From Geobacteraceae bacterium (GTDB lineage Bacteria > Desulfobacterota > Desulfuromonadia > Desulfuromonadales > Geopsychrobacteraceae): a stretch of DNA of 61,004 nt. The position numbers were made by a program, and so were the translations under genes. Location of the stretch: assembly GCA_007125165.1 (NCBI GenBank), contig SLDV01000116.1:1-61004 (forward strand), read 5' to 3'. Positions within the stretch are counted from its first letter, which is position 1. Every line of letters starts with the position of its first letter. This document shows positions 1 to 8,726 of the stretch, in pieces. The notes beneath the pieces were generated by a model, which worked only from the letters and a program-made list of their open reading frames with translations, had not been told where the DNA came from and made no database searches.

Positions 1-270
1 AAGCCCTTCAAGCTGGTAGCCCTGCCCTGGCCGCAGGCATATTATGATCAAGGACAGCGCCTGCCGGCGACCTACGCCAACTTTCTGATCATCAACGGTG
101 CGGTACTGGTGCCCTGCTATCGGGATGCTGCTGACCAGGCTGCCCTTGACATCATCGGCGGCTGTTTTTCTGATCGGGAGATCATCGGCATCGACTGCCT
201 TCCCCTCATCAAGCAGCATGGTTCTCTGCATTGCGTTACCATGCAGTTGCCGGCCGGAGTCTTATCATGA
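1..270 (+). CDS. aguA: Agmatine deiminase, C-terminal part (cut by window start)
   Basis: The reading frame is open from base 1 and ends at TGA 268-270, giving the last 89 residues. Agmatine deiminase hydrolyses agmatine to N-carbamoylputrescine and ammonia in the arginine-to-putrescine route. The visible part has the family's C-terminal signature: ATYANFLIINGAVLVPCY, and close to the end GSLHCVTMQ, which carries the catalytic cysteine expected in this amidinotransferase-fold family. The stop codon overlaps the start of aguB (ATGA), so the two consecutive pathway enzymes are translationally coupled. The start lies outside the window. Confidence 0.93.
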   Translation, partial: KPFKLVALPWPQAYYDQGQRLPATYANFLIINGAVLVPCYRDAADQAALDIIGGCFSDREIIGIDCLPLIKQHGSLHCVTMQLPAGVLS

Positions 271-1151
271 AGAATTTACAGGTTGGTCTGGTACAGCATT
301 CCTGTACCGCAGATCGAGATGACAACATTGCTCACAGCATTAAAGGTATCCGCGAGGCTGCTACCCGGGGCGCCAGACTGGTGGTGTTGCAGGAGCTGCA
401 TACCGGTCCCTATTTCTGTCAGACTGAAGATACCGGCAACTTCGACCTGGGCGAGACCATTCCCGGACCAGGCACAGAAACCTTTGGTCACCTGGCCCGG
501 GAGCTGGAAATCGTTGTGGTCCTTTCGTTGTTTGAAAAACGCACTGCGGGGTTGTACCACAATACCGCTGTTGTCGTGGAAACCGATGGCAGCATTGCCG
601 GTTGCTACCGCAAAATGCACATCCCCGACGACCCGGGCTACTACGAAAAATTCTATTTCACCCCCGGTGATCTTGGCTTTACGCCGATTGTCACCTCCGT
701 CGGCACCCTTGGCGTGCTGGTCTGCTGGGATCAGTGGTATCCGGAAGCGGCGCGTCTGATGGCCCTGGCCGGCGCTGATCTGCTGATTTACCCCACTGCC
801 ATCGGTTTTGACCCGAACGATAGTGCTGAAGAGCAACAGCGCCAGCGCGACGCCTGGATCACCATCCAGCGCAGCCATGCCATCGCCAATGGCCTGCCGG
901 TGATCGCTGTTAATCGTACTGGTTTCGAGCCTGATCCATCCGGCACAACGGCCGGCGCACAGTTCTGGGGCAACAGCTTCGTCGCCGGCTGCCAGGGAGA
1001 ATTACTGGCTCAGGCATCAAGTGATACTGATGATGTGCTGTGCGTCACCCTTGATTTGCAACGCACTGAGCAGGTGCGGCGCATCTGGCCGTTCTTGCGC
1101 GACCGCCGTATTGATGCTTATGGTGACCTGACGAAAAGGTTTATTCGATAG
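267..1151 (+). CDS. aguB: N-carbamoylputrescine amidase
   Basis: 294-residue carbon-nitrogen hydrolase (nitrilase superfamily) that splits N-carbamoylputrescine into putrescine, CO2 and ammonia. The catalytic triad is visible: Glu43 (LQELHTG), Lys116 (RKMHIPDDPGYYEKFYFTPGD region) and Cys153 (VLVCWDQWYPEAAR). The DDPGYYEKFYFTPGD and CWDQWYPE motifs are typical of the AguB branch. I chose ATG 267 because it overlaps the aguA stop as ATGA and begins with the family-typical VGLVQHS strand; an upstream ATG at 231 would run into aguA. The length is normal. Together with aguA it forms the agmatine route to putrescine. Confidence 0.95.
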   Translation: MKNLQVGLVQHSCTADRDDNIAHSIKGIREAATRGARLVVLQELHTGPYFCQTEDTGNFDLGETIPGPGTETFGHLARELEIVVVLSLFEKRTAGLYHNTAVVVETDGSIAGCYRKMHIPDDPGYYEKFYFTPGDLGFTPIVTSVGTLGVLVCWDQWYPEAARLMALAGADLLIYPTAIGFDPNDSAEEQQRQRDAWITIQRSHAIANGLPVIAVNRTGFEPDPSGTTAGAQFWGNSFVAGCQGELLAQASSDTDDVLCVTLDLQRTEQVRRIWPFLRDRRIDAYGDLTKRFIR

Positions 1152-1181
1152 CAGATATCTTTTAACCCGGGACAGGCAATC

Positions 1182-1310
1182 GTCCACTGAAAGCACGGAG
1201 AGCACCGACAAAATCAGGAGAATATGCAACTCATTGGACATCCTGTTTGATCAATGGAGGCTTTGCTGTAATGTTTTAATTTCCGTGTTATTCCGTGTTT
1301 TTCGTGGACC
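1182..1310. repeat. Dispersed intergenic element with inverted CACGGAAA-type arms (copy A)
   Basis: The left arm (1182-1210) begins GTCCAC and carries CACGGAG/CACCGACA units. The right arm (1281-1310) carries TTCCGTGTT, TTCCGTGTT and TTCGTGGACC, its inverted counterpart. The core between the arms is about 70 bases and includes GTTTGATCAA (1244-1253), also present in copy C at 37906-37915. It fills the aguB to ATP-grasp gap. Read as a non-autonomous, MITE- or REP-like repeat; no transposase is nearby. Arm conservation is lower here than in copy C. Confidence 0.6.
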
Positions 1311-1372
1311 AAAAAGCCGATTTCAAGCTTAAACACGATCAACAACCAGCCGCCCCAGTCTTGGAGACGACC

Positions 1373-2536
1373 ATGAACTTTGTCTGTATTTCCCCCCATT
1401 TCCCCCCCAACTTCGTTACCTTCTGGACACGCCTGGCAGCCGCCGGCATCCGTGTATTGGGCATTGCCGAGGAACCTTATCACCAACTCCCGCACGAATT
1501 GCAACAGGCGATGACCGAATACTATCGGGTCGAAAGTTTGGGCGATTACGCCCAGGTAATCCGTGCCTGCGGCTATTTTACCCATCGTTACGGCAAAATC
1601 GACCGCATCGAATCCCATAATGAGCACTGGCTTGAACTTGAGGCGGCACTGCGCACTGATTTCAACATCACCGGCATCAGGGCCGATGAAATTTTTGACA
1701 TGAAGCTCAAGTCACGGATGAAAAAAGCCTTTAAAAAAGCACGCGTTACCACGGTTGATGGCGCCATCGTCAACAACCTGGCGGAGGGGCGTGAGTTTAT
1801 CAGCAATTATGGCTATCCGGTGATTGTCAAGCCGGACAACGGCGTTGGCGCTGCCGGCACCTGGCGCCTTGACAGTGATGAGCAACTTGAACAGTTTTTT
1901 ACGCATAAACCGACGGTTGACTACTTTATGGAGCCTTTTGTTACTGGTGGTATTGAAACCTTTGATGGTTTGGTCGACGGTGATGGCAAGGCGGTTTTCA
2001 CATCGTCACTGGTATACGGTAGTGGTGTGATGGAGAGCGTCAACAACGAAGTTGACCTTTACTATCATATCCCTCGAACACTCCCCAAAGACATTGAAAA
2101 GGCGGGTCTGGCAACCCTTAAAGCCTTCGGTATCCGGGAGCGGTTTTTCCACATCGAATATTTTCGCACACCTCAGAACAAGCTTATCGGCCTGGAAATA
2201 AATGTCCGCCCTCCAGGTGGGTTGACTGTTGACATGTTCAACTATGCCAACGACATCGACATCTTCAGTGAATACGCCAACATTGTCCAGGGGCAAGCGT
2301 TCAGTGCCGAGATTTCACGAAAATACGTTTGTTTTTATGCCGGACGCAAACACGGCAAACCCTACAGCTACAGTGTTGATGATATTCTTGCACGTCACGG
2401 AGCGAACATTATCCATCATCAGTCCATCGATTCGATTTTCAGTGCGGCCATCGGCAATTATGGTTTTATTCTCAGAACCGCAACGATTGAGGAGGGACAG
2501 GCTATTGTTTCCGACATTCATCAACTGGACAACTGA
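1373..2536 (+). CDS. ATP-grasp ligase-like protein
   Basis: 387-residue protein with an ATP-grasp fold; substrate unknown. Seen: an N-terminal pre-ATP-grasp region (NFVCISPHFPPNFV), an ATP-binding strand YPVIVKPDNGVGAAGTW around residues 150-167, and the metal/phosphate-binding segment LIGLEINVRPPGG near residue 275. ATP-grasp enzymes usually form an acyl phosphate from a carboxylate and couple it to an amine or thiol. Start chosen at ATG 1373, which has GGAG 7 bases upstream; the in-frame start at 1295 lies inside a dispersed repeat and is rejected. The esterase gene starts 3 bases after the stop. Following aguAB, an amine-linked ligation is a reasonable but unproven guess. Confidence 0.8.
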   Translation: MNFVCISPHFPPNFVTFWTRLAAAGIRVLGIAEEPYHQLPHELQQAMTEYYRVESLGDYAQVIRACGYFTHRYGKIDRIESHNEHWLELEAALRTDFNITGIRADEIFDMKLKSRMKKAFKKARVTTVDGAIVNNLAEGREFISNYGYPVIVKPDNGVGAAGTWRLDSDEQLEQFFTHKPTVDYFMEPFVTGGIETFDGLVDGDGKAVFTSSLVYGSGVMESVNNEVDLYYHIPRTLPKDIEKAGLATLKAFGIRERFFHIEYFRTPQNKLIGLEINVRPPGGLTVDMFNYANDIDIFSEYANIVQGQAFSAEISRKYVCFYAGRKHGKPYSYSVDDILARHGANIIHHQSIDSIFSAAIGNYGFILRTATIEEGQAIVSDIHQLDN

Positions 2537-2539
2537 CAC

Positions 2540-3322
2540 ATGAGCGCCCATTTGTTGACGATTGAGAATTTTTTCTCCAGTGCCCTTAATGGCACCAGAA
2601 AAATCAGCATCCTGTTGCCACCCGGTTATGCAGCAGAGACAAAGCACAATTATCCGGTACTTTATGTTCACGATGCCCAGAATCTCTTTGACGATAGCGA
2701 GTCCTATTCCGGACAGGCGTGGCACCTTGATCGCATCGTCACTGATTTAATCAACACCGGACAGATTGAGCCGATCATTCTGGTAGCCATCGACCACGGC
2801 GGAATTGAACGACTGGCGGAGTTTGCCCATCAGGATCGCATCCATAAGGGACAGGATATTCGTGCCCTGGGCGACTGCTATGAGGCATTTCTGGCTGATG
2901 AGCTCAAACCCTGTATTGATCGCATATTTCATACCCGCCGTGCCGCACGGGCGAATGCGCTGATGGGTTCTTCCATGGGCGGACTGGTCAGCCTCAATAT
3001 CGCCCTGCGCCGCAGCAGGCAATTTGGTGCTGTCGCTGCCCTCTCCCCGTCATGCTGGTGGAACCCGGCTGCATTGAAAGCCGACTTGCGACGTTATCAA
3101 AACGAATTGAGCGGACTAAAAATCTGGCTCGATATGGGTGGACATGAAGGGTGTTATGGTGATGAGGTCGAGGAGATTGCCGCACATATTGCTGAACTGA
3201 GCGGCAATGATGAGGATATGTTTCGCTACTGCCTCGACCCGGAAGCCGACCATTCAGAAGCGGCCTGGCGCGACCGGGTACATTTACCGCTGAAGTTTTT
3301 ATTTGGCGTGAACAAGAAGTAA
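2540..3322 (+). CDS. Alpha/beta-hydrolase esterase (esterase D / Fes-like)
   Basis: 260-residue alpha/beta hydrolase of the putative-esterase family that includes enterochelin esterase and S-formylglutathione hydrolase relatives. Seen: an early KISILLPPGY strand, VLYVHDAQNLFDD (oxyanion region), the nucleophile elbow NALMGSSMGGLVSL near residue 145, and a late histidine in DPEADHSEAAWRDR. No signal peptide, so probably cytoplasmic. It follows the ATP-grasp gene by 3 bases and is surely co-transcribed with it, suggesting the pair makes and processes one ester or amide metabolite. The true substrate cannot be read from sequence. Confidence 0.82.
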   Translation: MSAHLLTIENFFSSALNGTRKISILLPPGYAAETKHNYPVLYVHDAQNLFDDSESYSGQAWHLDRIVTDLINTGQIEPIILVAIDHGGIERLAEFAHQDRIHKGQDIRALGDCYEAFLADELKPCIDRIFHTRRAARANALMGSSMGGLVSLNIALRRSRQFGAVAALSPSCWWNPAALKADLRRYQNELSGLKIWLDMGGHEGCYGDEVEEIAAHIAELSGNDEDMFRYCLDPEADHSEAAWRDRVHLPLKFLFGVNKK

Positions 3323-3329
3323 TCAATCA

Positions 3330-3421
3330 GCCACCAGGTCACCAAGATAAACAGGGTATGGTTTTTTGTTGTTGCAACCCTCAGGTTTTGCCCTTCTTGG
3401 TGTTCTTGGAGCCTTGGTGGC
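3330..3421. repeat. Dispersed element with inverted CACCAAGA-type arms (element D)
   Basis: The left arm GCCACCAGGTCACCAAGA (3330-3347) is the imperfect inverse of the right arm (3395-3421), which reads TCTTGGTG TTCTTGGAG CCTTGGTGGC. It fills the convergent gap between the esterase and metK, so the foldback may also help end transcription. The architecture matches the CACGGAAA elements elsewhere in the window, but with a different repeating unit. Confidence 0.55.
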
Positions 3422-3430
3422 TATAATTTT

Positions 3431-4600
3431 TTAAAGCCCTGCTCTGGATCTTAATGACTCCACCCGATCTGTCCGCTCCCAGGTGAAATCGGGCAATTCA
3501 CGGCCAAAATGACCATAGGCAGCCGTCTGCCGGTAGATAGGACGCAACAGGTCGAGCTGCTGAATAATCGCTGCCGGGCGCATATCAAACTCGGCCCGGA
3601 CAATTTCGGCAATACGATCTGAGGGGATTTTCCCGGTGCCGAAGGTATTGATCATCACCGAAACCGGCTCAGCCACACCAATAGCGTAGGCCAACTGGAC
3701 TTCACATTTACGAGCCAGGCCTGCAGCAACCAGGTTTTTTGCCACGTAACGAGCCATATAGGAAGAGCTGCGATCAACCTTGCTCGGATCCTTGCCACTG
3801 AAGGCGCCACCGCCATGAGATCCCTGACCACCATAGGTATCGACAATAATCTTACGCCCGGTTAAACCACAGTCTCCCATCGGTCCACCAATGACAAAAC
3901 GCCCGGTTGGATTGATCAGATAGCGGGTTTTACTGTCCAGCAGTTCCGCCGGGAGGTTCGGCTTGATGACTTCTTCGAGGATCGCCTCTTTGAGATCATC
4001 ATAGGTCACGTCAGGTTCGTGCTGAGACGACAGAACCACCGTATCAATCCGCGTCGGTCTGTCATCAATGTACTGGATCGACACCTGCGACTTGCTGTCA
4101 GGACGCAAAAAGGGCAAACGGCCACTCTTGCGTGCTTCGGCCAACTTGCTGGTCAGGCGGTGGGCAAACATGATCGGCATCGGCATCAATTCCGGCGTTT
4201 CATCACAGGCAAACCCGAACATCAGCCCCTGATCACCGGCACCCTGCTCTTTGAACAGCCCCTCGCCTTCGGTCACTCCCTGGGCGATATCCGGTGACTG
4301 CTGATCAATAGAGGTCAACACAGCGCAGGTCTCGTAATCAAAACCCATGGAGGAATCGTTATAGCCGATCTCCTTAATGGTCTGCCGTACAATGGCCGGC
4401 AAATCAGCATAACCGGTCGTGGTAATTTCGCCGGCGATGATTGCCATGCCGGTGGTTACCATCGTCTCACAGGCAACCCGGGCCCTTGGATCCTGGGCGA
4501 GGATGGCGTCCAGAACAGCATCAGAAATCTGATCGGCAACCTTGTCCGGATGCCCTTCACTCACAGATTCAGAAGTAAACATAAAATCGGTCATGGCCAT
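3431..4600 (-). CDS. metK: S-adenosylmethionine synthetase
   Basis: 389 residues, the usual MetK length. It makes S-adenosylmethionine from methionine and ATP in the cytosol. The three MetK domains are complete: [13 protein letters not shown] near the N-terminus (ATP and metal), [12 protein letters not shown] in the middle, and the phosphate loop [16 protein letters not shown]. The start at 4600 has AGGAGG 10 bases upstream; a second ATG two codons in is possible. A sigma-70-like promoter precedes it, so it can be expressed separately from ptsI upstream. It ends the long minus-strand run. Confidence 0.97.
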   Translation of the reverse strand: MAMTDFMFTSESVSEGHPDKVADQISDAVLDAILAQDPRARVACETMVTTGMAIIAGEITTTGYADLPAIVRQTIKEIGYNDSSMGFDYETCAVLTSIDQQSPDIAQGVTEGEGLFKEQGAGDQGLMFGFACDETPELMPMPIMFAHRLTSKLAEARKSGRLPFLRPDSKSQVSIQYIDDRPTRIDTVVLSSQHEPDVTYDDLKEAILEEVIKPNLPAELLDSKTRYLINPTGRFVIGGPMGDCGLTGRKIIVDTYGGQGSHGGGAFSGKDPSKVDRSSSYMARYVAKNLVAAGLARKCEVQLAYAIGVAEPVSVMINTFGTGKIPSDRIAEIVRAEFDMRPAAIIQQLDLLRPIYRQTAAYGHFGRELPDFTWERTDRVESLRSRAGL

Positions 4601-4641
4601 CGGTTTTATTCCTCCTGGTTGTTTATTTTTTTTGGCTGATC

Positions 4642-4670
4642 ACGATATGGGGTTAATACTTTTCAGTCAA
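4642..4670 (-). promoter_or_regulatory. Candidate sigma-70 promoter of metK
   Basis: On the minus strand: TTGACT (4670-4665), a 17-base spacer, TATCGT (4647-4642). This lies about 42 bases before the metK start and leaves a leader too short for a SAM or SAH riboswitch. Confidence 0.5.
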
Positions 4671-4687
4671 CTTAATTTACCTTACGG

Positions 4688-6463
4688 TTATAACAAGGGT
4701 CGGTTAAAAAGGTCCGGCAGTAAAGTGCGCATTTCCTGGTCGATTGCTGCCGACACCTCCTTGCTGGTTGGAAGACTCAACAATTTTTCAATCAGGTCCT
4801 GCCCCTGCTTTCTGGAAACATTCCGCAACACGCGTTTGACCCGCGGGATACAGGACGGGTTCATCGACAGGCCATCCAGCCCCAGGCCGATCAGAACCAG
4901 GGTATAAAGAGGTTCGCCGGCCATTTCACCACAGATACAAACACTGATGCCGGCATCGTGAGCCGCATCACAAGTCATTTTCAGCGCCCGCAGTATCGCC
5001 GGATGAAAGGGGTCATAGAGATAGGCAACATGCTCGTTCCCCCGGTCGACGGCAAGAAAATATTGAATCAGATCGTTGGTGCCGATGGAAAAAAAATCGA
5101 CTTCCTGCGCCAGGAAGGGAGCAATCATGACGGCAGACGGTGTTTCAATCATAATGCCAACGGGCAGATCAGGATTACAGGCTATTCCCTCGTGTTGCAA
5201 TTCAGCGGCAACATCTACCAGTATCCGCTTGCAGGCGCGGATTTCGGCGACGCCGGTAATCATGGGAAACATAATCCGTACCGGCCCCTTCCCTGAGGCG
5301 CGCAGAATAGCGCGCAACTGCACACGGAAGAGGGTTTCCTCCTGCAGGGAAAAACGGATGGCGCGCAAACCCATGGCCGGGTTCACCTCATCTTCAAGGT
5401 TCAATGCCGGAACAAACTTGTCGCCACCGATGTCGAGGGTGCGGATCGTGACCGGCTGTCCCTCCATCCGCTCAAGAGCACTGCAATAGGCGCTGAACTG
5501 CTCTTCCTCGGATGGCGGTTGCTGCCGACCAAGGTACAAAAATTCGGTGCGGTAGAGACCGATCCCCTCTGCAGCATGCTTATGTGCAAGCTTGAACTCG
5601 CTTTCCATTTCAAGATTACCACACAGTGAAATCCGCACACCATCCGTGGTGACTGCCGTTAAATGTCGGTAATCTTCCAGTTCATGCTCAAGTTGCTCGT
5701 AATCTTTCTTGCGTTGTCGGTACTCACTGATCGTTTCTTGGGAAGGATTGAGGATAACGATACCACTCTCCCCATCAATAATAATCGTCTGGCGATCCTG
5801 GGTCAGAGCAGTAACGGTTTCAAGTCCGACAACCGCAGGAATATCCAGGGAACGGGCCAGAATGGCAGTATGTGATGTTCGCCCACCCCGATCGGTAAGA
5901 AAACCGAGCACCCGTGAGCGATCCATCTGCATGGTTTCTGTCGGCGACAGATCGTGAGCAACAATAATAGATTGCTTTTCGACCCTGCTGATCATCCGCT
6001 CCGAGGCACCGCAAAGTATTCGTAACAGCCGCTCACCGACGGCATCCACATCGGAACGACGTTCACGCAGGTACTCGTCTTCAATGTTGTCAAAAAGGCG
6101 ACGCAGCTTTCTCAATACCTGGCGCAAAGCGCTTTCCGCATTACGTTGGGTACGAATGGCAGCTTCTGTTTCGCCAATCAGCATGTCATCTTCAAGGATC
6201 AGCATATGCGTATCGAGAATATACAGATGCTCGCGCAGATGGACCTGACCGGAAACCCGCTCCTTAATGCGATTCAATTGAGCCAGAGCCTCTGCTACTG
6301 CCTCACGAAAGCGCGCAACCTCTGCATCGATTTCGTCCGGCTCGATAGAAAACTCATAGACCGGATAACGCTGATCCAGCAGATTGACCTGACCGATAGC
6401 GATACCGGGTGAAACGCCGATACCAACCAGATAGGTATCTCTTGTTACATTATTCTTCGCCAA
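4688..6463 (-). CDS. ptsI: PTS enzyme I (phosphoenolpyruvate-protein phosphotransferase)
   Basis: About 591 residues. Enzyme I takes phosphate from PEP onto a histidine and hands it to HPr. Seen: the N-terminal segment LVGIGVSPGIAIG, the phospho-histidine motif GGRTSHTAILARSL, and the PEP-binding TIM barrel with RTEFLYLGR, RTLDIGGDK, FFSIGTNDLIQY and the C-terminal CICGEMAG. No ATG fits: in-frame candidates are TTG 6475, GTG 6469 and TTG 6463. I prefer 6463 because GAGG sits 6 bases upstream, giving a 14-base overlap with ptsH and implying translational coupling. Function is certain; the start is not. Confidence 0.94.
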   Translation of the reverse strand: MAKNNVTRDTYLVGIGVSPGIAIGQVNLLDQRYPVYEFSIEPDEIDAEVARFREAVAEALAQLNRIKERVSGQVHLREHLYILDTHMLILEDDMLIGETEAAIRTQRNAESALRQVLRKLRRLFDNIEDEYLRERRSDVDAVGERLLRILCGASERMISRVEKQSIIVAHDLSPTETMQMDRSRVLGFLTDRGGRTSHTAILARSLDIPAVVGLETVTALTQDRQTIIIDGESGIVILNPSQETISEYRQRKKDYEQLEHELEDYRHLTAVTTDGVRISLCGNLEMESEFKLAHKHAAEGIGLYRTEFLYLGRQQPPSEEEQFSAYCSALERMEGQPVTIRTLDIGGDKFVPALNLEDEVNPAMGLRAIRFSLQEETLFRVQLRAILRASGKGPVRIMFPMITGVAEIRACKRILVDVAAELQHEGIACNPDLPVGIMIETPSAVMIAPFLAQEVDFFSIGTNDLIQYFLAVDRGNEHVAYLYDPFHPAILRALKMTCDAAHDAGISVCICGEMAGEPLYTLVLIGLGLDGLSMNPSCIPRVKRVLRNVSRKQGQDLIEKLLSLPTSKEVSAAIDQEMRTLLPDLFNRPLL

Positions 6464-6716
6464 AACCACCCTCAATCAGCTTGCCTATTTCCTGCATTGC
6501 CTGCTCCTCGTCTGCACCGTCCGTTGCAACCAGAATTTCACTCCCTTTGGGTGCCGCAAGCAGAAGAATTCCCATAATGCTTTTACCGTTTACTTCGATA
6601 TCTTCTTTGTGCAGGGTCACTTCAGAAGAAAAACGGCCGGCAGCCTTGACCAGTAATGCCGCTGCCCGGGCATGAAGCCCGAGGCGATTTACAATTGTAA
6701 ATTTACGTTTCTGCAT
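6450..6716 (-). CDS. ptsH: Phosphocarrier protein HPr
   Basis: 88 residues, normal HPr length. It shuttles phosphate from enzyme I to the EIIA proteins. The active-site histidine lies in NRLGLHARAA, and the regulatory serine in NGKSIMGILLLA, the site phosphorylated by HPr kinase, which is encoded upstream in the same cluster. Having both sites means HPr can be read by both PEP- and ATP-dependent signals. It sits between EIID and ptsI. Confidence 0.96.
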   Translation of the reverse strand: MQKRKFTIVNRLGLHARAAALLVKAAGRFSSEVTLHKEDIEVNGKSIMGILLLAAPKGSEILVATDGADEEQAMQEIGKLIEGGFGEE

Positions 6717-6729
6717 GTTCAGAATATCC

Positions 6730-7503
6730 CTAATAATTTAAAAACCCGGCCAGATCGGCCCAAAAAATTCCAAAAATAACAATGGTAAGACAGGTTAAAA
6801 ATATCAACAGCAAGGTCGACAGCCCTTTACGCGCACCCAACCCCAAAATGACCATCGGAATCAGGGTCAACAGTCCCGGCCAGGTCGGCAAATGATGCTC
6901 CGCCAGGTGCGAAAAAACCAGAAAGGCACAGAGTCCGCCCAGGACAACTACTGCAGCCTCCTTGGTATGGATCGCCCAATCCGCCAGGTTGTGCTCCTGA
7001 ATAAAATCTACTGACTGAATGCCATGACGATAACCATATTCAAAAAAAACAATCCTGAACCAGAAAGGGACCAGGTTATACAGCAGTAAGAAAATCAACG
7101 GCGCCCAGATAATTCCCTTGATCGCAAAGAACAAGGTGATTGCGGCAGCCAGCGGTCGCAAACCACCCCAGAACAGGGCATCACCGATTGCAGCATATGG
7201 AGCGGCAACGATCTCCTTGAAATCATCTATGTCGATACTGCGGTCCTCGCCGTGGGTAGCCCGTTCTTCTTCAAGTTTCAGCACGGCCCCCGCTACCAGT
7301 GGAGCCAGGTAGGGGTGGGTATTGAAATAACCGGCGTGACGTTTTGATGCTTCGCGTATTTTTTCTTCGGGGTAGAGTTTGCGTAAACCCGGCAACAGGG
7401 CAAAGAGAAATCCGAGACCCTGCATACGCTGGTAGTTCCAGCTTGCCTGCAGAAACAACAGCCGCAACCAGACGTGTAAACGGGTCTGCCAACCAAGCTT
7501 CAT
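6730..7503 (-). CDS. PTS mannose-family EIID subunit
   Basis: 257-residue membrane subunit of a mannose-family (EII-Man) permease. It has the EIID signature ASWNYQRMQGLGF and, near residue 65, RHAGYFNTHPYLAPLVAGAV, then hydrophobic segments in the second half (AITLFFAIKGIIW, LLILLYNLVPFWF-like, AAVVVLGGLCAFLVF, the C-terminal LLLIFLTCLTIVIF). Start chosen at ATG 7503, which overlaps the EIIC stop as ATGA. Slightly shorter than E. coli ManZ. The sugar cannot be told; in this lineage such subunits may serve mainly regulation. Confidence 0.9.
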   Translation of the reverse strand: MKLGWQTRLHVWLRLLFLQASWNYQRMQGLGFLFALLPGLRKLYPEEKIREASKRHAGYFNTHPYLAPLVAGAVLKLEEERATHGEDRSIDIDDFKEIVAAPYAAIGDALFWGGLRPLAAAITLFFAIKGIIWAPLIFLLLYNLVPFWFRIVFFEYGYRHGIQSVDFIQEHNLADWAIHTKEAAVVVLGGLCAFLVFSHLAEHHLPTWPGLLTLIPMVILGLGARKGLSTLLLIFLTCLTIVIFGIFWADLAGFLNY

Positions 7504-8195
7504 GGGTGTACCAGCCACATCAAAAGAAAAGCCATCCCGAAGGACGCACAGAACAAGGTAATGGAACGACTTACATTAACGGTGCCGAGAATAACCGCCA
7601 CCCCCACCAGCGGTAATGCCAGTTGCAGAAAGCTTGCGGAATGGGAAAATACTCTCGTCAGCAACGGCCAGGCCGGAGGAATCAGCAGCAGGCCGACAGC
7701 TATAATGATCAGATAGGTCAACAAAGAAGAAGCGCCAAAACTTAAAATGCCGCGCAGATGGATCACTTGTGCCTGTCGCCACAGTCCCTGCTCAAGAGCT
7801 CGCTCAGTCTGAGCGGGAAGATGACCGTTGTAATTACGCGCCCGATGATCGAAATACTGGCCGACCTTCCCTACCGGCAAAGCAACGAGCAGACAAACCA
7901 ACATCATCTCTATCGATATTGATTCCAACTGACGGCCAAGAGCAACACTCAGCACCGTAGCGGCAATGGCCACCTGAGTATCGTCCGGAGGAACTGCGGC
8001 ACCGACAGGAAGCCGCGCCAGCCATAAGAGTTCTACCATCACTCCGATCTGCAGACCAATCAGGGGCTCTCCCAGAAAGATACCGGTCAATGGGGCCGCA
8101 ACGATAGGGCGCGAAATAAGAATCTGCAAAATCGCAATTCGATCAAGGCCACATAGCAGCGCCAACGCCGCGCCGATAATCAGCTCAAGCCACAT
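7500..8195 (-). CDS. PTS mannose-family EIIC subunit
   Basis: 231-residue polytopic membrane protein, the channel-forming partner of EIID. The diagnostic segment GLQIGVMVELLWLARLPVGA followed by AVPPDDTQVAIAAT is clear near residues 50-80, and four to six hydrophobic stretches are visible. The start at ATG 8195 shares a base with the EIIB stop (TGATG) and begins directly with a membrane segment (MWLELIIGAALALL); a longer version starting at 8261 would run back into EIIB. Co-translated with EIIB and EIID. Confidence 0.9.
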   Translation of the reverse strand: MWLELIIGAALALLCGLDRIAILQILISRPIVAAPLTGIFLGEPLIGLQIGVMVELLWLARLPVGAAVPPDDTQVAIAATVLSVALGRQLESISIEMMLVCLLVALPVGKVGQYFDHRARNYNGHLPAQTERALEQGLWRQAQVIHLRGILSFGASSLLTYLIIIAVGLLLIPPAWPLLTRVFSHSASFLQLALPLVGVAVILGTVNVSRSITLFCASFGMAFLLMWLVHP

Positions 8196-8689
8196 CAGTC
8201 CGGCTCCCTGATTTCCGGAATCAGCTTGCGCCAGGATCGTTCTGTATCGGCGGGTATACAACGTGCGGTGATTTTGATTCCAGCCTGATCTAGAGACTCA
8301 AGGTCTTTAAGATCAGGCAGATCGAGGAAGACGGTGCAACTGAAACGCTCTTTGCCGTTATCGGCATGCAGGTTGCCCAGATTGAGCTGCTGGTATCCCA
8401 GGCCAAGACGGTAGGCACGCAGGGCCTCGGCCGGCGTTCCGAACAACAGGAGAATTCGATAATCATCAAGGGCATCGGTGAGCAACAGGCGCACCATATC
8501 ATCCACAGTACCGATTTCAACCCGCATCCTGCTCGGTACCGAAGCCTTCATCATCAGTCTTTTCAGCGGGTTAGCGGCGACAATATCGCTAGCTACAACA
8601 ATGCAATTTGCCTGCACGTGGGGCACCCAGGCTTCCAGAACCTGTCCGTGTATCAAACGATTGTCAATGCGGGTCAATACCAGATTCAT
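8195..8689 (-). CDS. PTS mannose-family EIIB subunit
   Basis: 164-residue soluble sorbose/mannose-type EIIB. The phospho-accepting histidine is in LTRIDNRLIHGQVLEAWV at the N-terminus, with the expected ANCIVVASD strand after it. EIIB takes phosphate from EIIA and passes it to the sugar at EIIC/EIID. ATG 8689 is preferred over a TTG six codons upstream because it begins at the conserved MNLVLTRIDNR. Stop shared with the EIIC start. Confidence 0.92.
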   Translation of the reverse strand: MNLVLTRIDNRLIHGQVLEAWVPHVQANCIVVASDIVAANPLKRLMMKASVPSRMRVEIGTVDDMVRLLLTDALDDYRILLLFGTPAEALRAYRLGLGYQQLNLGNLHADNGKERFSCTVFLDLPDLKDLESLDQAGIKITARCIPADTERSWRKLIPEIREPD

Positions 8690-8726
8690 ATTCTCTTCAC
8701 TCGTCAATCATCTGGACCGTCATTAT

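Noticed and set aside
1017-1241. 74-residue minus-strand frame after aguB
   Set aside because: Partly antisense to aguB and partly made from the left arm of repeat copy A (Leu-Ser-Val runs), so not a gene.
4601-4687. SAM or SAH riboswitch upstream of metK
   Set aside because: The gap to ptsI is only 87 bases and the promoter leaves too short a leader; no matching fold seen.
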